Below are positions 24,017 to 36,311 of a stretch of 64,000 nt of DNA, piece after piece. Made by a program: the position numbers and the translations under genes. The stretch spans positions 60,150,630 through 60,214,629 of the forward strand of contig OY292274.1 in assembly GCA_958496175.1 (NCBI GenBank), in the 5' to 3' direction. The DNA comes from Sisyra terminalis. Its lineage: Eukaryota > Arthropoda > Insecta > Neuroptera > Sisyridae. Within the stretch, counting starts at the first letter, position 1, and the number at the start of each line of letters is the position of its first letter. Under the pieces are notes generated by a model. The model was not told the origin of the DNA. It did not search any database and saw only the letters and a list, made by a program, of their open reading frames with translations.

Positions 24017-24662
24017 AGGCATCGGATTATATGCATTTGCATGTTTGCATATACAAAGGCATATAATTTGTTTTATGTTTATAGCTTTATTGTATATTTT
24101 GATTATTTTTCATTGATAGTGCTTATTTCAGTAGTGATAATCTTAGGTGTGTTGTATTATATCATCGACACTTCTACCTTACGTTAAGCTCTGAAAATAT
24201 TCAATCCAAAAGAATTCGGGATATTTAAGAAATTGATTTCATTTGCAAAAAAAAATGTTTTTGAAAGCACCATCGTTAATACAAGATGGAATAAATAGCA
24301 ACTACCAAACGTAGGACTACTCCCAGAACCATTATTAACAAGATAGGGAACTTGGAAGAAAGCTGTATTGTTTTATGCTGAAAATTTCGAATCCATAAAG
24401 AAATAGTTGGGAAATTTGACATATTAGATGCCATTACTACACCCAGCTATAACCATTGGAATAAATTTGAGTCCTTTTCAATCATAAAAATATGTTCTTA
24501 TTGCAATACATTTCAGCGATATACTCGATGCAATTGAGGAACTAGAAACATGCATTTGTGCATATCCTTGGAAGTATTAGAAAAAAAAGAAGATTAAATA
24601 GAGTAATGTCTTTCCAAGTTCACTATCGCAAAAGGTTCGTGATAAAGAAAATGCAGTTTTGT
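24017..24662. mobile_element. Partial relative of the 12919-15110 TIR element, with empty Helitron site
   Basis: Starts AGGCATCGGATTATATGCA and follows the host element through TTACGTTAAGCTCTGAAA, CAACTACCAAACGTAG, GCAATACATTTCAGCGATAT and TTTCCAAGTTCACTATCGCA. At 24526-24545 it reads straight through the position where the other copy carries the Helitron. The right terminal repeat is missing. Confidence 0.65.
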
Positions 24663-24669
24663 TAAATTA

Positions 24670-27600
24670 AAAAAATAAAATAAATAAATTATTGCATGAA
24701 ATAAAAATACAAATTAAATCAATTTCTAATTAGCCGTGGATTAATTTTTATAGTCTTTTTAGCTTCTTTTTAGCTTACAAAATATTCATCTGATGTTTCG
24801 GACATTCGATTTGGTTCCAATTCAAACTTTAAAGTTTTAACCGAAATGAAAATATAAATACATAAATAAATATACACATAAAAGGAAAGAAAATATTAAC
24901 ATGTATACAAATATTCGTTTCTTACAGATTTTCCTACATTTTTAAAAACATTTCAATAAGGAAAGTTTTTTATCATAACTATCAATAAGCTTAATATAAT
25001 ATGATCAGTGAAATAAGCGATTAGGTTTTCTTCAATCAACGAGACTATTAGCCGATGGGATTGCGAGATTTAAAGATATTCATTTGTTTTGATTGTTGAA
25101 ATTTTGAAAATTTTACAAAGCTCCTCCCAAAGTCTAAATCAATGCATATATACAAATACGTATACGCAATGGAACGTTTTGTGCACTGACGTCATTCGCG
25201 GAATATCGATACAAGAATTGTTAGTAAAGATATAAATTTAAAAATTATTTACATTAGACAACAAAAGCTTGCCGTTAAGTTTGTGGAATTGGAACATTTT
25301 ATTTAAAGTAAAGGAAAATGAAATAATGAACTGAGAATGTCATTACAACTAAGTGTAATAATACAATGAACATTGTAAAAACTGCAATAATGAGTTTTGA
25401 ATTTGTCAAATAAAACTCAAATTAAATACTTTTCTGAATGATATATTTTTAAAAAAATGATGACAAAATAGTATGAAATCAATATTCCAATAAAATCAAT
25501 TGATTATTTTTATTTTTTTCCACTATGTGGTAAAAGTAATTGTTTTATTGGGGAAAAATATTATTCTTCTAATAAATAGATTTTTATAATATAAAGCATT
25601 ATCAACCCCTATATCATGTTACAATAATAGATCAATTAGTTTAGTAAGTGCCTAAAAAAAAATTATATTTCCTGTTTTTTACTTATTTTCTTTAAAAAAT
25701 CTAATTAAAATAAAAAGCTGAAACTTTCAGGATCTATTTACTTTAACAGTGTATTCACCTACTCACTGTTAAGTATCATTTAAATATATTTCCGGGATCA
25801 ATTCACCATCCTTCTATCCAAAGGCTCATTACAAAATAATATTTTAATTATATTAAAATAATTTAGTAAAAATAAAAATAAAAATTTTCAAGAATTTGAC
25901 AAAATGTTTATGATTTAAGTATCTTATGGATGCAATGCAAAGATGGTTTACTATACTCGTTTGTTTCATAAATGTTAAATTTAATACTCACATAATACTA
26001 CCTACATCTTCAACTATCTTATCAAGAAGACCATGTTTTGTATTGCTTCACTTAAGAAAAGTTATTTTATTAATTCCTTCCAAGTCAACTTGGCATTTTT
26101 TCCATTGAATTTAAATTACTTTATCTATAAAATTTCCACACGTCCTCATCCCAATCAAAGTTCAAATACTATTAAACTTTGCTCTCTTTCATCCCTTAAG
26201 GCACCTGATGGGCAAAATTTTCTCTTTTTACAGACTAAGTATACCTTAGAAAAATTTTCACCTGAGTAAAAGAAATTCAAAATATTGATTATTAATTTTT
26301 ATAGGAAACGCAATACTACTTACATGTATTGGAATTGTAGCAGTTTATGTTCACGTATTTAAGCTTAAAAACTTTAAATTACTAAACAGGATTATTATAG
26401 AAAGAAAATTTAAGTTAAATTTAAAAAAATATTTCCTTAAGCTTTCAAAAGCTGATTTTTACTTGAACTTTACTGAATAAAGTGAATTAATTGGAATGAT
26501 TCCAAAAAACCATTTCAGACAAGAAAATGCGTTAAATGCGGTACTGAAGCTGGGCAAACTTTGTTATACTCAACGTTTTATTGGAATTTATTGTATTTGT
26601 ATGAGGACAAAAGGAATTAAGAAAAAAAAGGAAATATAGTATTTGTTTTTACTGTTAAAATAGCCTGAAACTCAAAGGTCAACATAGGTTTTATTGGATA
26701 TTAACAGCATTGATTATAATTGATGTAACTTAATATAATCTTTCCATGTAACGAGTATTGATATCAATTGCGTTTCCTTTTTCTTCCTATAATCATTCGT
26801 CCTATTTGGTCCTTTGTATAGAAATATATTGGATATAAAAACAGATTAAGTACAGCTTTTGTATAAATTTTTTTTGGTCCTAATGCAGTTTCACATCTAT
26901 TTACTTAACAAATTGTAAGACAAACTAGCATTTTCTGATTTCAGCTTATATTTCAATACCACGACGTAGTCAAAAGAATAATATAAATTTATAAAAAAAA
27001 ATACTATCATGAAAGATTTTTCAAGCCTTAGTGCATCCTATTGTAAATAAGAACCAGTCCAGGAAAATTTTACTCAAACATATCTGTCGTAGCTTAATAT
27101 AAAAAAAAAACTTAAATTTTAATAAAAATCCTTTGATATTTTGTCATATTTAAATCCAGAAATCAACTTAAAGTATTTCTTTAAAATGAGGAGTACGGAA
27201 GCTTAAACACAGTTTGAAACTTTTTGTTGAAGCTTAAAAGCTTTTCCATATTTTTCCAATTTGAAAACATAATCAAGAATAAACAAGTATCTTAAAATTT
27301 ACAAAATATGGTTAGAAGTTCAAAATGTATACATTTTTATAAACAAATTTATAACCTCATATTTATATCATATAAATCCACAACAAATTTTCCGGCGAAT
27401 ATGGACAATTTAAAGATTATTATATTATTCTAATCAACCTGAAATTTATTAGTTCCTTTTTTCATAGTGTGTAATTACTTCATATAAATAGCTTTTTTTA
27501 GTAAATCTTATTGGAATTCTTTACTTTGAGCTTATTTCTGGAACTCAATTATTTTTTATAATACATCTAATAATTTTCACTTGTTGTCCTATAAATAAGA

Positions 27601-27870
27601 ATCTATGTATTTACCGCCATTTTTTCAGGCCTGTCAATTATCATGTAAATGTTATAAGTCCACTACTGTGAATATTCGACAAGCATTATAAGTAATAACT
27701 ATGAAAAATCATAATAAATATATTTCCGTAAAATGATGTCGAAAGGGGTTGAGAAAAAATAATTTTATTTTTATAAACATTTAATTATAATTACAAAAAT
27801 ATATCATTGGAAAATTTCAACATCGCTGAATATCAAGTTGAAGACAAAATTTCAATCAAAAAATCGTCAT
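24670..27870. other. AT-rich interval without a supported gene
   Basis: The overlapping open frames at 25926-26269 have no recognisable domain. CTCAACGTTTTATTGGAATTTA at about 26571 faintly recalls a hammerhead-element arm but lacks the core. No other feature seen. Confidence 0.4.
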
Positions 27871-27875
27871 ATAGA

Positions 27876-27881
27876 TTTATT
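27876..27881 (-). terminator. Candidate polyadenylation signal of the minus-strand cuticular gene
   Basis: AATAAA on the minus strand about 207 bases after the stop codon; no earlier canonical hexamer was found. Confidence 0.45.
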
Positions 27882-28087
27882 AATTAAAAAATTATTAATA
27901 AGTATGAAAGTAACAAAGTTCTTACAATAGAATTATGAAATTAAGAAAATAATAAGTATAAGGAAATTACACTAGGCCTATTTTAAATCACAGAAAAGAA
28001 TGCAAATAATTTTCGGCAATTATTCCAAATAAAGACAATGGTGAAATTGATTTAAATAGAGAAAATTTTGGTTGAATTTTCTAGCAT

Positions 28088-29996
28088 TTAGTGGACATAG
28101 GCCGAGCCGAGAGAATGATGTGTGAATCCATGACCGTGGCCGTGACCATAGCCGTAATCGAAACCATGTCCATATTCGTGACCCGCGATGTGATTGTAGT
28201 GATTGTACTCATGAACCTTTGACACGATATATGGTTTGTGGACTGGAACGGGTACTGGATGCGGAACGGGGACTGAATAGGGTTTGATAATTCCTACGGG
28301 ATATGGAGCCGGGACGGGAACTCCGACTGGTTTTACATATGGTACAGGAACCGGATGTGGGACTGCAACTGGATATGGTCGGTCAACCGGAACGGGCACG
28401 GGTCGGTCTACTGGTACGGGATACGGTTTTGCTACTGGTACTGGATATGGACGATCAACCGGAACGTGCACCGGAACCTTTACCGGTACGGGTACATGCT
28501 TTTCGACTGGAACGGCATATGGTTGGGGATAGGGAATTGCAATTTTTTTCGTTATTGTCGTATGCACATCGGCGCCAACCACCCGAGCTGCAGTTGCATA
28601 ATGTCCTGTTGATACCACTGGAGCGTCGAAATGTCCAGCACTGATCACGGGTCCTGCCTCCGAAATTGCACTGCCAACCCCATATCCACCCAGTGATCCG
28701 TAGCCTCCGTACAAGGAATCGCCAAACTCGTGTCCCACAACTCCTCGTTTTACATTCTTATTCCCATTTTCATTTTCCTCGGCGAAAACTAGACTTACGA
28801 GACACAATACGATCTAAAACAATTAACAGTCAAATATAGTATTTCTAATACTTTAATACTCTCCAATCCGAGATCTAATTTTCCGCCCTTTTTTCAAACC
28901 TTAAAGGAGTATGTTTTTAAAGAGTGGCCTCATAAATTTGACCACAAAAAGTTTTCTTTTCAAATATAAATGATAACAGATTGATAAAATATTCAGAGTA
29001 CTAGGATCAAAAGAAAATCGGTGAAAATTTTATTTATTATATGCGACGTAAGGCTCAATAAAGGAGTCAAAACGTCGCATGTAATAAATAAAGTTTTAAT
29101 CGATAATTTTTGATCTTAGTCCTCTGAATATTTTATCAATCTATTATCATCGAAGATCTGAAATTTTACAATAATGAATGATAACAGTAAAAATTTGAGG
29201 AAATTGGTGCACCCCTTTGAAAGATAACTATATACCTAGCGTATAACTAAACATTGTCTTTTTCTGATGGGTTATCGGATATATTGTTCCCTGATTTATA
29301 TTTTCTCAAATTTTACTGTTAATTTAATATACTTGCAACCATGTTTTGGGAGGCCAGCCATTTAAAGATCCAACGAAAATAACAGATCAATTATATATAT
29401 TAATTTTATACAGATAATTACGCAGTGGCTTCTTGAACTTTATGATAAGTTTTCGTTAACGGAAAATATTGTTGACACAATAATGAGTCACTCCAGGCGA
29501 AGTCACGCGTATTACCTAGTAAGCTATATAAAGGATATCGGAATTACCTTGCATTTACTAACCTAAAAACAAACTGATAAGAGAAAATAAGTACATATAT
29601 TATAAATAATTGACATGTCATTAACAGACACGAACGATGAAATCCCAACATTAACATTAGTTTTTTAATGTTTTCTAAATGATGTTATGAAATATTTAAT
29701 GCCACTAATTATAAGTTTTCTTTAGTGTTTCACACGTGCTTCCGCCATTTTTGATTTTCTTTTTCGAGCAACTCTGTAAAGTAGGTATACTTAATGTCAC
29801 CGTTTTATTTAAAGTAATATCAAGGGAGGTCATGACAATAGAAGTCCGCGAAATTTGAAATGAAAAATTCAATAAAAATGCGTTGTTGTTTATTTAATTA
29901 ATGTTTCTTATGAATTAAAAAAATAATAACATATTCTTAAGAAAAAGAATGATTAGATGATAATTTAGTAAAGAAAAATCTTACCAAATACTTCAT
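28088..29996 (-). CDS. Secreted Pro/Val-rich cuticular-type protein (low-complexity), two exons
   Basis: Exon 1 (29985-29996) encodes only MKYL and ends at GTAAGA. Exon 2 (28813-28088) follows a TTTTAG acceptor in phase 0, giving 245 residues. Residues 1-15 are a clear signal peptide (MKYLIVLCLVSLVFA). A dibasic KR at 26-27 precedes GVVGHEFG and may be a propeptide cleavage site. A Gly/Tyr/Ser stretch (about 30-60) leads into many repeats of PVPV, PYPVPV and VDRPYPV (about 90-200), and the C-terminus is His/Gly/Tyr-rich (GYGHGHGHGF). The four-codon first exon, secretion and low-complexity Pro/Val repeats fit insect low-complexity cuticular or matrix proteins (CPLCP-like or Vajk-like). No chitin-binding R&R domain is visible. 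The 1.17-kb intron holds a palindromic repeat. A similar gene lies at 40857-41563. The open frame alone would start at an internal Met; the splice model is preferred because it supplies the signal peptide. Confidence 0.85.
28970..29165. repeat. Palindromic repeat in the intron of the cuticular gene
   Basis: Inverted arms GATAAAATATTCAGAGTACT and its inverse surround GCGACGTAAGGCTC-AATAAAG-GAGTCAAAACGTCGC. The right arm matches 35790-35858 (TTGATC(C/T)TAGTCCTC, ATATTTT). The centre, with a CTC/GAG hairpin followed by AAAACGTC, looks like a decayed hammerhead motif, but the CTGANGA box is lost. Confidence 0.6.
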
Positions 29997-30057
29997 TGCT
30001 GTGATTAGAACTTTGATTTTTTGAGGAATTGTACAAAAAAAAATTGGATGACACTAC

Positions 30058-30091
30058 TGAGTTAATTTAAATTGTTGTACAATGTTATATA
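30058..30091 (-). promoter_or_regulatory. TATA box and initiator of the minus-strand cuticular gene
   Basis: On the minus strand TATATAA occupies 30091-30085, and the initiator-like TCAGTAG places +1 at A 30058, 33 bases downstream. The resulting 5' leader is 61 bases long and ends at the ATG at 29996. Spacing and motifs match an arthropod TATA/Inr core promoter. Confidence 0.7.
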
Positions 30092-30109
30092 GGGAAAACC
30101 CCACCGTTT

Positions 30110-30720
30110 ACCCGAAACTGAATTATTTTTCTCAATAATATCTATCTATAACACTTTCTCCTCCAAGTGAATTGCCTTTGCGTACTATTCAACAACGAAT
30201 CGTAAAGCAACACACAAGGCAATTATTTCGCCAATCCATAGAATTAAACTGAGCCAATTATCGCAAGAAAATCAGTACAACCGTAATTAATCCTTCGGTG
30301 CAAAGATCATTTGCCAGAGTTTAACTAACAATAATTTATGTGGATATTGAGAAAGATTTTTGCTTCATTTGTATGCATATTAAATAAAGACGTTAATTAT
30401 CCGGGAAAAGCCGAGGGTGCAGGGCGAATTTTTATTGTGCACTGAAATGAAAGTTTTGAGCCAAAGACACATTACAAGTGAACTCATGGGGATGACGAAG
30501 AACAGCTAAGTTTTCGCGAATGCACCTTTATAATTTCCCCGGTGCAAGTAATTCACATCTGAGGGCAGTCATTTGGAAAACTCAAAGCGTTTCCAACTTT
30601 GAATTCAGTTCGTATTCAATCATTTTATCGCTATCTAAATAAGTAGCAAGAATCGAAACTTGATCGCTCAATGGCGGAAATTCGATGAGACTTCAAACGG
30701 AATACAAATCGAAACCGAAT
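30110..30720. promoter_or_regulatory. Candidate upstream regulatory region of the minus-strand cuticular gene
   Basis: Directly upstream of the core promoter lies about 600 bp with markedly lower A/T content than the flanks, no homopolymer runs, no open frame and no repeat. It includes CCGGGAAAAGCCGAGGGTGC and TTTCCCCGGTGCAAG. The composition and position suggest conserved cis-regulatory DNA; no factor is assigned. Confidence 0.35.
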
Positions 30721-30973
30721 TAAATCAATTTATACCCTTAAAATAACAAAACTATTTTAAGCGTTATTTATTTTATATGCGCTAAAAATTGCCACAGAAT
30801 TCGAATTCAAATATAAAGTTTTATAAAACAAGACAATGGAAGACACCTGTATCATTATTTATTTTATGACTACAACATTTATCAGTAATGATATTTACTT
30901 ACAGTTGATATTTTTTTATTGTTTTTGTGGTAGGTATAGTTTTCCAGCCGCGTCGTCTATTCCAGGAAAACTT

Positions 30974-33040
30974 GATTAAATTATATCAACTATATTAAAC
31001 AATATCTTTATTAAACAATGTCTACTCTGTTTAAACATTATCAATATCTAGTTGTTGAAACAATATTTAAACAATACTACAATATTTACATATATTAAAG
31101 AATCTTTATTTCTTTTGGTCTATCATTAATCATAGCTTGAGAACGACTTGGACGATTTCATTTATACTTATTGTTAATTTTCTTAATACTTTGCAGAAGA
31201 TTTCTGCAGATAGAAAAATTAAGAAACATTTGCAGAAAATTGGAAAATTTTAGAATACTTAATAGATTGGGCCAAAAAAATCGTTTATTTTTCTTTTGGT
31301 AAAGTATATCGAAAATATTGGTAAAATCGGCAAACCTCAAATCGTCCTCAAGTTATAGTATAGCCAAGAGAAATAAGGATTCATTTTTATATATGTAGAT
31401 TAGACTGGACCAAAAAAATCGACTGTTTTTTTTTGAAAAGTATATCGAAAATATTGTTCAAGGTGACAAAAAAAATAATATCGGCAAGGTTTGGTCCCTT
31501 AATATTAATATTAAGAGGTCTATCATCTATAATTTCGATTTTTTATTTATGCTTTCATTTTTGCGTCAATGCTGTCAAACTATCAAAGTAAAAAAAATCA
31601 TCTGCACATATATTTAAAGAAAATTAAATTCCCTACAAAAAACGTATCTTTGAAATTTTTCGCCCGACAAGCCGTTTCCGAATAATTAAGCTTTAAAAAT
31701 TGATATAATTTTTAGATTTATCTTCTTTATTTTGGAATTTTGTAACTAACGAACAAATAAATATATAGAAATGAACAATATAGATTGTTGAAGGGAATTT
31801 AATGTTCTACAAAAAAGGCCTCTTAACGTTTTTACATAAAATCACTTTTTCAAAAGTTATTCACAATTAAAGTTGAAGGAAAAATTAAATTATTGTTTTT
31901 TTTCGTTTTGAAACCAATTTTGAAAGAGTGATTTTATGTAAAAATGTTAAGAAACCTTTTTTGTAGAGCATTAAATTTCCTTCAAGAATCAATATTGTTC
32001 ATTTCTATATATTTATTTGTTCGTAAGTTACAAAATTCCAAAATAAATAAAAAAAATCTAAAAATTTTATCAATGTTTAAAGCTTGATTATTCGGAAATG
32101 GCGTGTCTGGCAACAATTTTTAAAGAGACATTTTTTGTATGGAATTCAATTTTCTATAAATATATGTTCAGATGATTTTTTTTACCTTGATAGTTTGACA
32201 GCATTGACGCAAAAATGAAAGCATAAATAAAAAATCGAAATTATAGATGATAGACCTCTTAATATTAATATTAAGGGCTCAAACCTTGCCGATATTTTTT
32301 TTTGTCATCTTGAACAATATTTTCGATATACTTTTCAAAAAAAAAGTCGTTTTTTTTGGCCCAGTCTATTAAGTATTCTAAAATTTTCCAATTTTCTGCC
32401 AATGTTTCTTAATTTTTTTATCTGTAGAAATATTCTGCAAAGTATGAAGAAAATTAACAATAAGTATAAATGAAAACGTCCAAGTCGTTCTCAAGTTATG
32501 ATAAATGATAAGACCAAAAGAAATAAGGATTCTTTAATACATGTAAATATTGTAGTATTGTTTAAATATTGTTTCAAAAACTAGATATTGATAATGTTTA
32601 AACAGAGTAGATATTGTTTATTTTAGTAGATATAATTTAATTGGCGTGTCTGGCAAAAATTTTTAAATAGAGTTTTTTTGTAGGGAATTTAATTTTCTTT
32701 AAATATATATGCAAATGATTATTTTTACTTTGATAGTTTGATGCAAACACAGCATTGATGCAAAAATAAAAGCACAAATAAAAAATCAAAATTAAAGATG
32801 ATAGACCTCTTAATATTAATATTAAGGGCTCAAACCTTCCGGATACTTTTTTTTGACACCTTGAACAATATTTTCGATATACTTTTCAAAAAAAATTAGT
32901 CTATTTTTTTTGGCCCAGTCTAATCTACACATATTAAAATGAATCCTTATTTCCCTTGGTTTTATCATAACTTGAAAACGACTTGGACGTTTTCATTTAT
33001 ACTTATTGTTAATTTTTTTAATACTTTGCAGAAGATTTCC
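30974..33040. mobile_element. Compound foldback of the TTAATATTAATATTAA family
   Basis: A long imperfect palindrome (about 30974-32640, centre near 31890) with ~800-bp arms. Both arms carry GAACGACTTGGACG, TACTTATTGTTAATTTTC, GGGCCAAAAAAA/GGCCCAGTCTA, TTAATATTAATATTAA, GCTGTCAAACTATCAAAG, TTCTACAAAAAAGGCCTCTT and GAACAATAT. After 32640 a ~400-bp piece of the right arm is repeated again, starting at GGCGTGTCTGGCAA and ending near 33040. The left arm has an extra partial terminus (31258-31385). This indicates nested or unequal rearrangement of foldback units. No protein is encoded. Confidence 0.75.
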
Positions 33041-33044
33041 ACAT

Positions 33045-34215
33045 CCATCAGCAACTAACAATGAACAAACTCTGTGTTTCTATATAACCATGTAAACCAC
33101 ATACTTGTCTGTCAAAACTTACCAAAAGTTGAAATTAAATTTAACTTTTGAAACTGAACAAATATTCAAATTGAATGGATTGTGTAATTGAGAACTGACC
33201 AATAGATGGGACTTAAAAAACATGGCTACGTATCGTATGCAACCAAAGAATTGTCCATAAGTTTACATTGAGTTTCTATAGTTATTTTAATTTGGTTTTA
33301 TTTCCTTAAAAAGAAATTTAGCACTGGATTAATTCAAATCCAGGTTAAAAAAATGTTATGGACGTAAAAAAAATTTTGAAACTTGACATTTACTTAATAA
33401 AATGTGGACAAATAATGAAAATACCATCAATAATGCTGTGATTTTTAAAGCGGTTTGTTTAGAATGTTCTCATAAAAAGAACCTCCCAAAATTAAAGGAT
33501 CAATTTCGAAAGTAGGAAAAAAAATTTATTACCATTCCTAAGAAATTTTCGACTTAAACAAAATTACTATCAGACTTTAACAAGAAAACATTTCTACATT
33601 TTAATGTGATTTACTACCATAACCATTCAGTACAGTAAAATATTTTTTTTTTAATACAAGGAATTGATTTAATAATTTCCTTTTCAATTAAAAAAATTGT
33701 ATTTGATTTTTAATTTAATTATAGTTATTTATTTGATATAGTTGTATATTAAGTGTCTAGAAACACTAATATTTTTTTTGGTCACCAGATGTCGTGACTA
33801 AAGTGGTCAGTTCCCAATAAGAAAATTATAAGCGAATTACTTACACAATAAAAGTAGGAACCAATAATTTTTTTCTTCTTTAAACGTCCATATTCAATAG
33901 GAAACCAATGAAAATCATGAAATATATAGAAATATAATCATTATAATCATATTGTCAATATATAGAAAAATAATCATTTATCTTGAAAATTTATATTTTT
34001 TTACGATGACGATTGAGTTATGTATTTTATATTAATTTATTTTTAGCCTTCAAAGAACTATAACCTAAATAAAATGGTGCAATTGAATCTATCACCAATT
34101 AAACAATAACAGGGTTTTGGTTATTAAACATCTTTATAACACTTAAATATTTTATAGTCCCTAGTAATATCTGTACTATATGTGTGTTCCTGAATTAAGA
34201 TATTTTCTATTTATA
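33045..34215. other. AT-rich interval
   Basis: Only a short inverted match (ATTGAGAACTGACC near 33187 and GGTCAGTTCCCAAT near 33807) suggests a decayed element. No gene is seen. Confidence 0.4.
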
Positions 34216-34219
34216 GAAA

Positions 34220-34792
34220 AGTGTCCGACCGAATCTTAGGTTTCGGTTTCGGCTGTCATTAAGCCGAAACTACAACCGAAACAAAATTCATTAGATGAAA
34301 AGGTTGAGAAATTATTATTTTTCACATACAATATTAGATTCTTCCTACTATAAATACTGATAATTATCAGTTTCTTAAAATTATTTGTATTTTTTTTTAA
34401 TTCGAAAGAAAACTGACCAAAGTTTTGAAGAAGTTATTTTGTTTTTAAGATGTAAGAAATACAACTCTGTTTTGTGAAGGTACTCTGTTTTGTTTTGTAT
34501 TGTATTTTTTTTTATTTCATGTTATTCGTAACTAGTGAGAAAAAGAAAACCCAAATGTATTTCTTTAAAATCAACTTATTATTTCTGCACTAATGAATTA
34601 TTTCAAAGAAGAAGAGGCAATAATATGTTATGCTAATGATTAGCTCAAATATTAAGACTAAATGAATAATAATTTTTTTCAGAATTTTAAAGTAAAGACT
34701 GACTTATTATGATTACCTTTTTTTCCTACAAAAACATCACCTTATATGCAAGTTTTGGTTTCGGCCGTAAAAACTAGTTTCGGTCGGACACT
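34220..34792. mobile_element. 573-bp TIR element, AGTGTCCGACCGAA ends
   Basis: Left AGTGTCCGACCGAATCTTAG and right (inverted) AGTGTCCGACCGAAACTAG. TTTCGGTTTCGGCTG at the left and TTTTGGTTTCGGCCG at the right extend the similarity as subterminal repeats. No transposase and no convincing target-site duplication. GTTTCGG-rich DNA at 54728-54790 may be a related fragment. Confidence 0.65.
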
Positions 34793-34799
34793 ATATGTA

Positions 34800-35705
34800 T
34801 TATTGAGCATAGCTTAAAAAAATATGTGTTTAGAAGCAATTTTTTTATATTTCAATAGTTTTTTTGGAATTATGTTCTTCTGTATTAATGACAAGATACC
34901 AAATTGAAATTTACGTTTATTAGAAAAAAAATGATGCAAACGAGGAAGCCAATATCTTGTCGACATCTCTTCGACAAGTGTAAAATTCCATTGGCAAATT
35001 TTCAACGATTTTTTCTTCTTCCAACACATTTAAGGTAAAATCAAGGAAAGTGAATGAAAAGCTGCATCGAACATGGCGCAGCCTATTTCCGGCCTCGCCT
35101 TTATGCAATCGTACACATGTCTTGAATGGAACAATTCTTGATTATTTTATATATTATTATATATACATAGATATATAACTTGAGATGCAACTTTTGATTT
35201 CCGCTAGCCTTGTAAATTATTCTTGTTGCGATTGAACTCAAAAACTCGATCTTGTCGTTCAATAAACGTCACAATCTCCTATTACAATAGCAACGGCCGT
35301 ACAATCTTGATGTAGGTATATGTTCTTTCGGAAAAAATACCGGTAGTTTCTATTTTTTTTTTAAATTCACCTCTGCACGTTAAAAGAATGTAAATTAGAT
35401 GTCTCAATAATTTTCAGTGACGTTTACATTAGATATCAAAAAAACATTTGATGATTGTTTTTAAGTGTTTAAGAGGTCGATAATTAAGAAAAGGTCAGGT
35501 GACTGGAAAAAAATCATGGTCACCGGAAATTTCACAATGTCCTCTTGATCCGTTTTGAAATAGTGCGCGAAAAACTCATTCCTTTCAAATTTACGCCCTT
35601 TCAAGAATGGACCGCTGTAAAGTCAATTTTCCATTTTGCATTTCTATTAATGTATCAAATATATACTTATACAGCATGTTTCGTAAATCTTGGAACAAAT
35701 ATAAA
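34800..35705. other. Non-coding interval
   Basis: Contains two overlapping minus-strand open frames (34814-35108) with no domain. No gene supported. Confidence 0.4.
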
Positions 35706-35712
35706 TATTTAT

Positions 35713-35858
35713 TGGTAAAAAATATTCCGAGGACTAGGATCAAATAATAATCAGTTAAAACTATTTATTACATGCGCTGTAATAAATAGTTTTAACTGAT
35801 TATTATTTGATCCTAGTCCTCGGAATATTTTTTACCAATTTATCATCATTGAGGATCT
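35713..35858. repeat. Near-perfect palindrome
   Basis: TTGGTAAAAAATATTCCGAG, GACTAGGATCAAATAATAAT and CAGTTAAAACTATTTATTAC are mirrored with very few mismatches around a short centre (CATGCGCTG). Related to the right arm of 28970-29165. The short centre and matched arms would form a stable hairpin. Confidence 0.8.
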
Positions 35859-35989
35859 GAAACTTCACAATAATATATATTTATATTACACGAAATTCTA
35901 GACAAAAACTCTGATAGAATAAGATTGAATAACTTAGGTGACCCTTAATATAGAATATCTAATCTTTGCAGCGACCTTTAAGTAGGGGA

Positions 35990-36310
35990 AAGTGGGACTT
36001 TTATCATTTAAAAGTATGAAATATCTTTTAACTTTTATCTTTGTAGTTAAGATTTTACAGTTGCTATTAGAAGAGCCCACAGTTACTACTGGCTTATAAT
36101 TATTGCGTGTATAGAAACGTTAATTTTCCGTTTCATTTTAGGTTAATTGATCGTTAAAGTGTGCATTACTGCTTGTATATCTATATTCTTTTCCAATATT
36201 TCAGGATTGCTTTTTCTCCATGAAATATTAGTTAAAAGTTTAAGATTTTTTCAGCAACTGGAAAAAATTGTTGCTTTTTCTCTGGGAAAAAAAACTTATA
36301 AATATAACAA
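35990..36310. other. Non-coding spacer with a transposon-like terminus
   Basis: TAGGGGAAAGTGGGACTTTT at 35984 resembles Tc1/pogo-type ends, but no matching partner was located. Nothing else is recognised. Confidence 0.35.
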
Positions 36311-36311
36311 T

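Noticed and set aside
26565..26600. CTCAACGTTTTATTGGAATTTA
   Set aside because: Resembles the hammerhead element arm at 9439, but the GAAA, stem II and CTGANGA elements are not present.
28284..28644. Three plus-strand open frames opposite the 28-kb cuticular gene
   Set aside because: They are antisense shadows of the PVPV repeat coding sequence, producing TG-rich and WYWYG-like low-complexity peptides.
29523..29535. TATATAAAGG in the intron of the 28-kb gene
   Set aside because: A good TATA match, but no initiator or open frame follows within a plausible distance.
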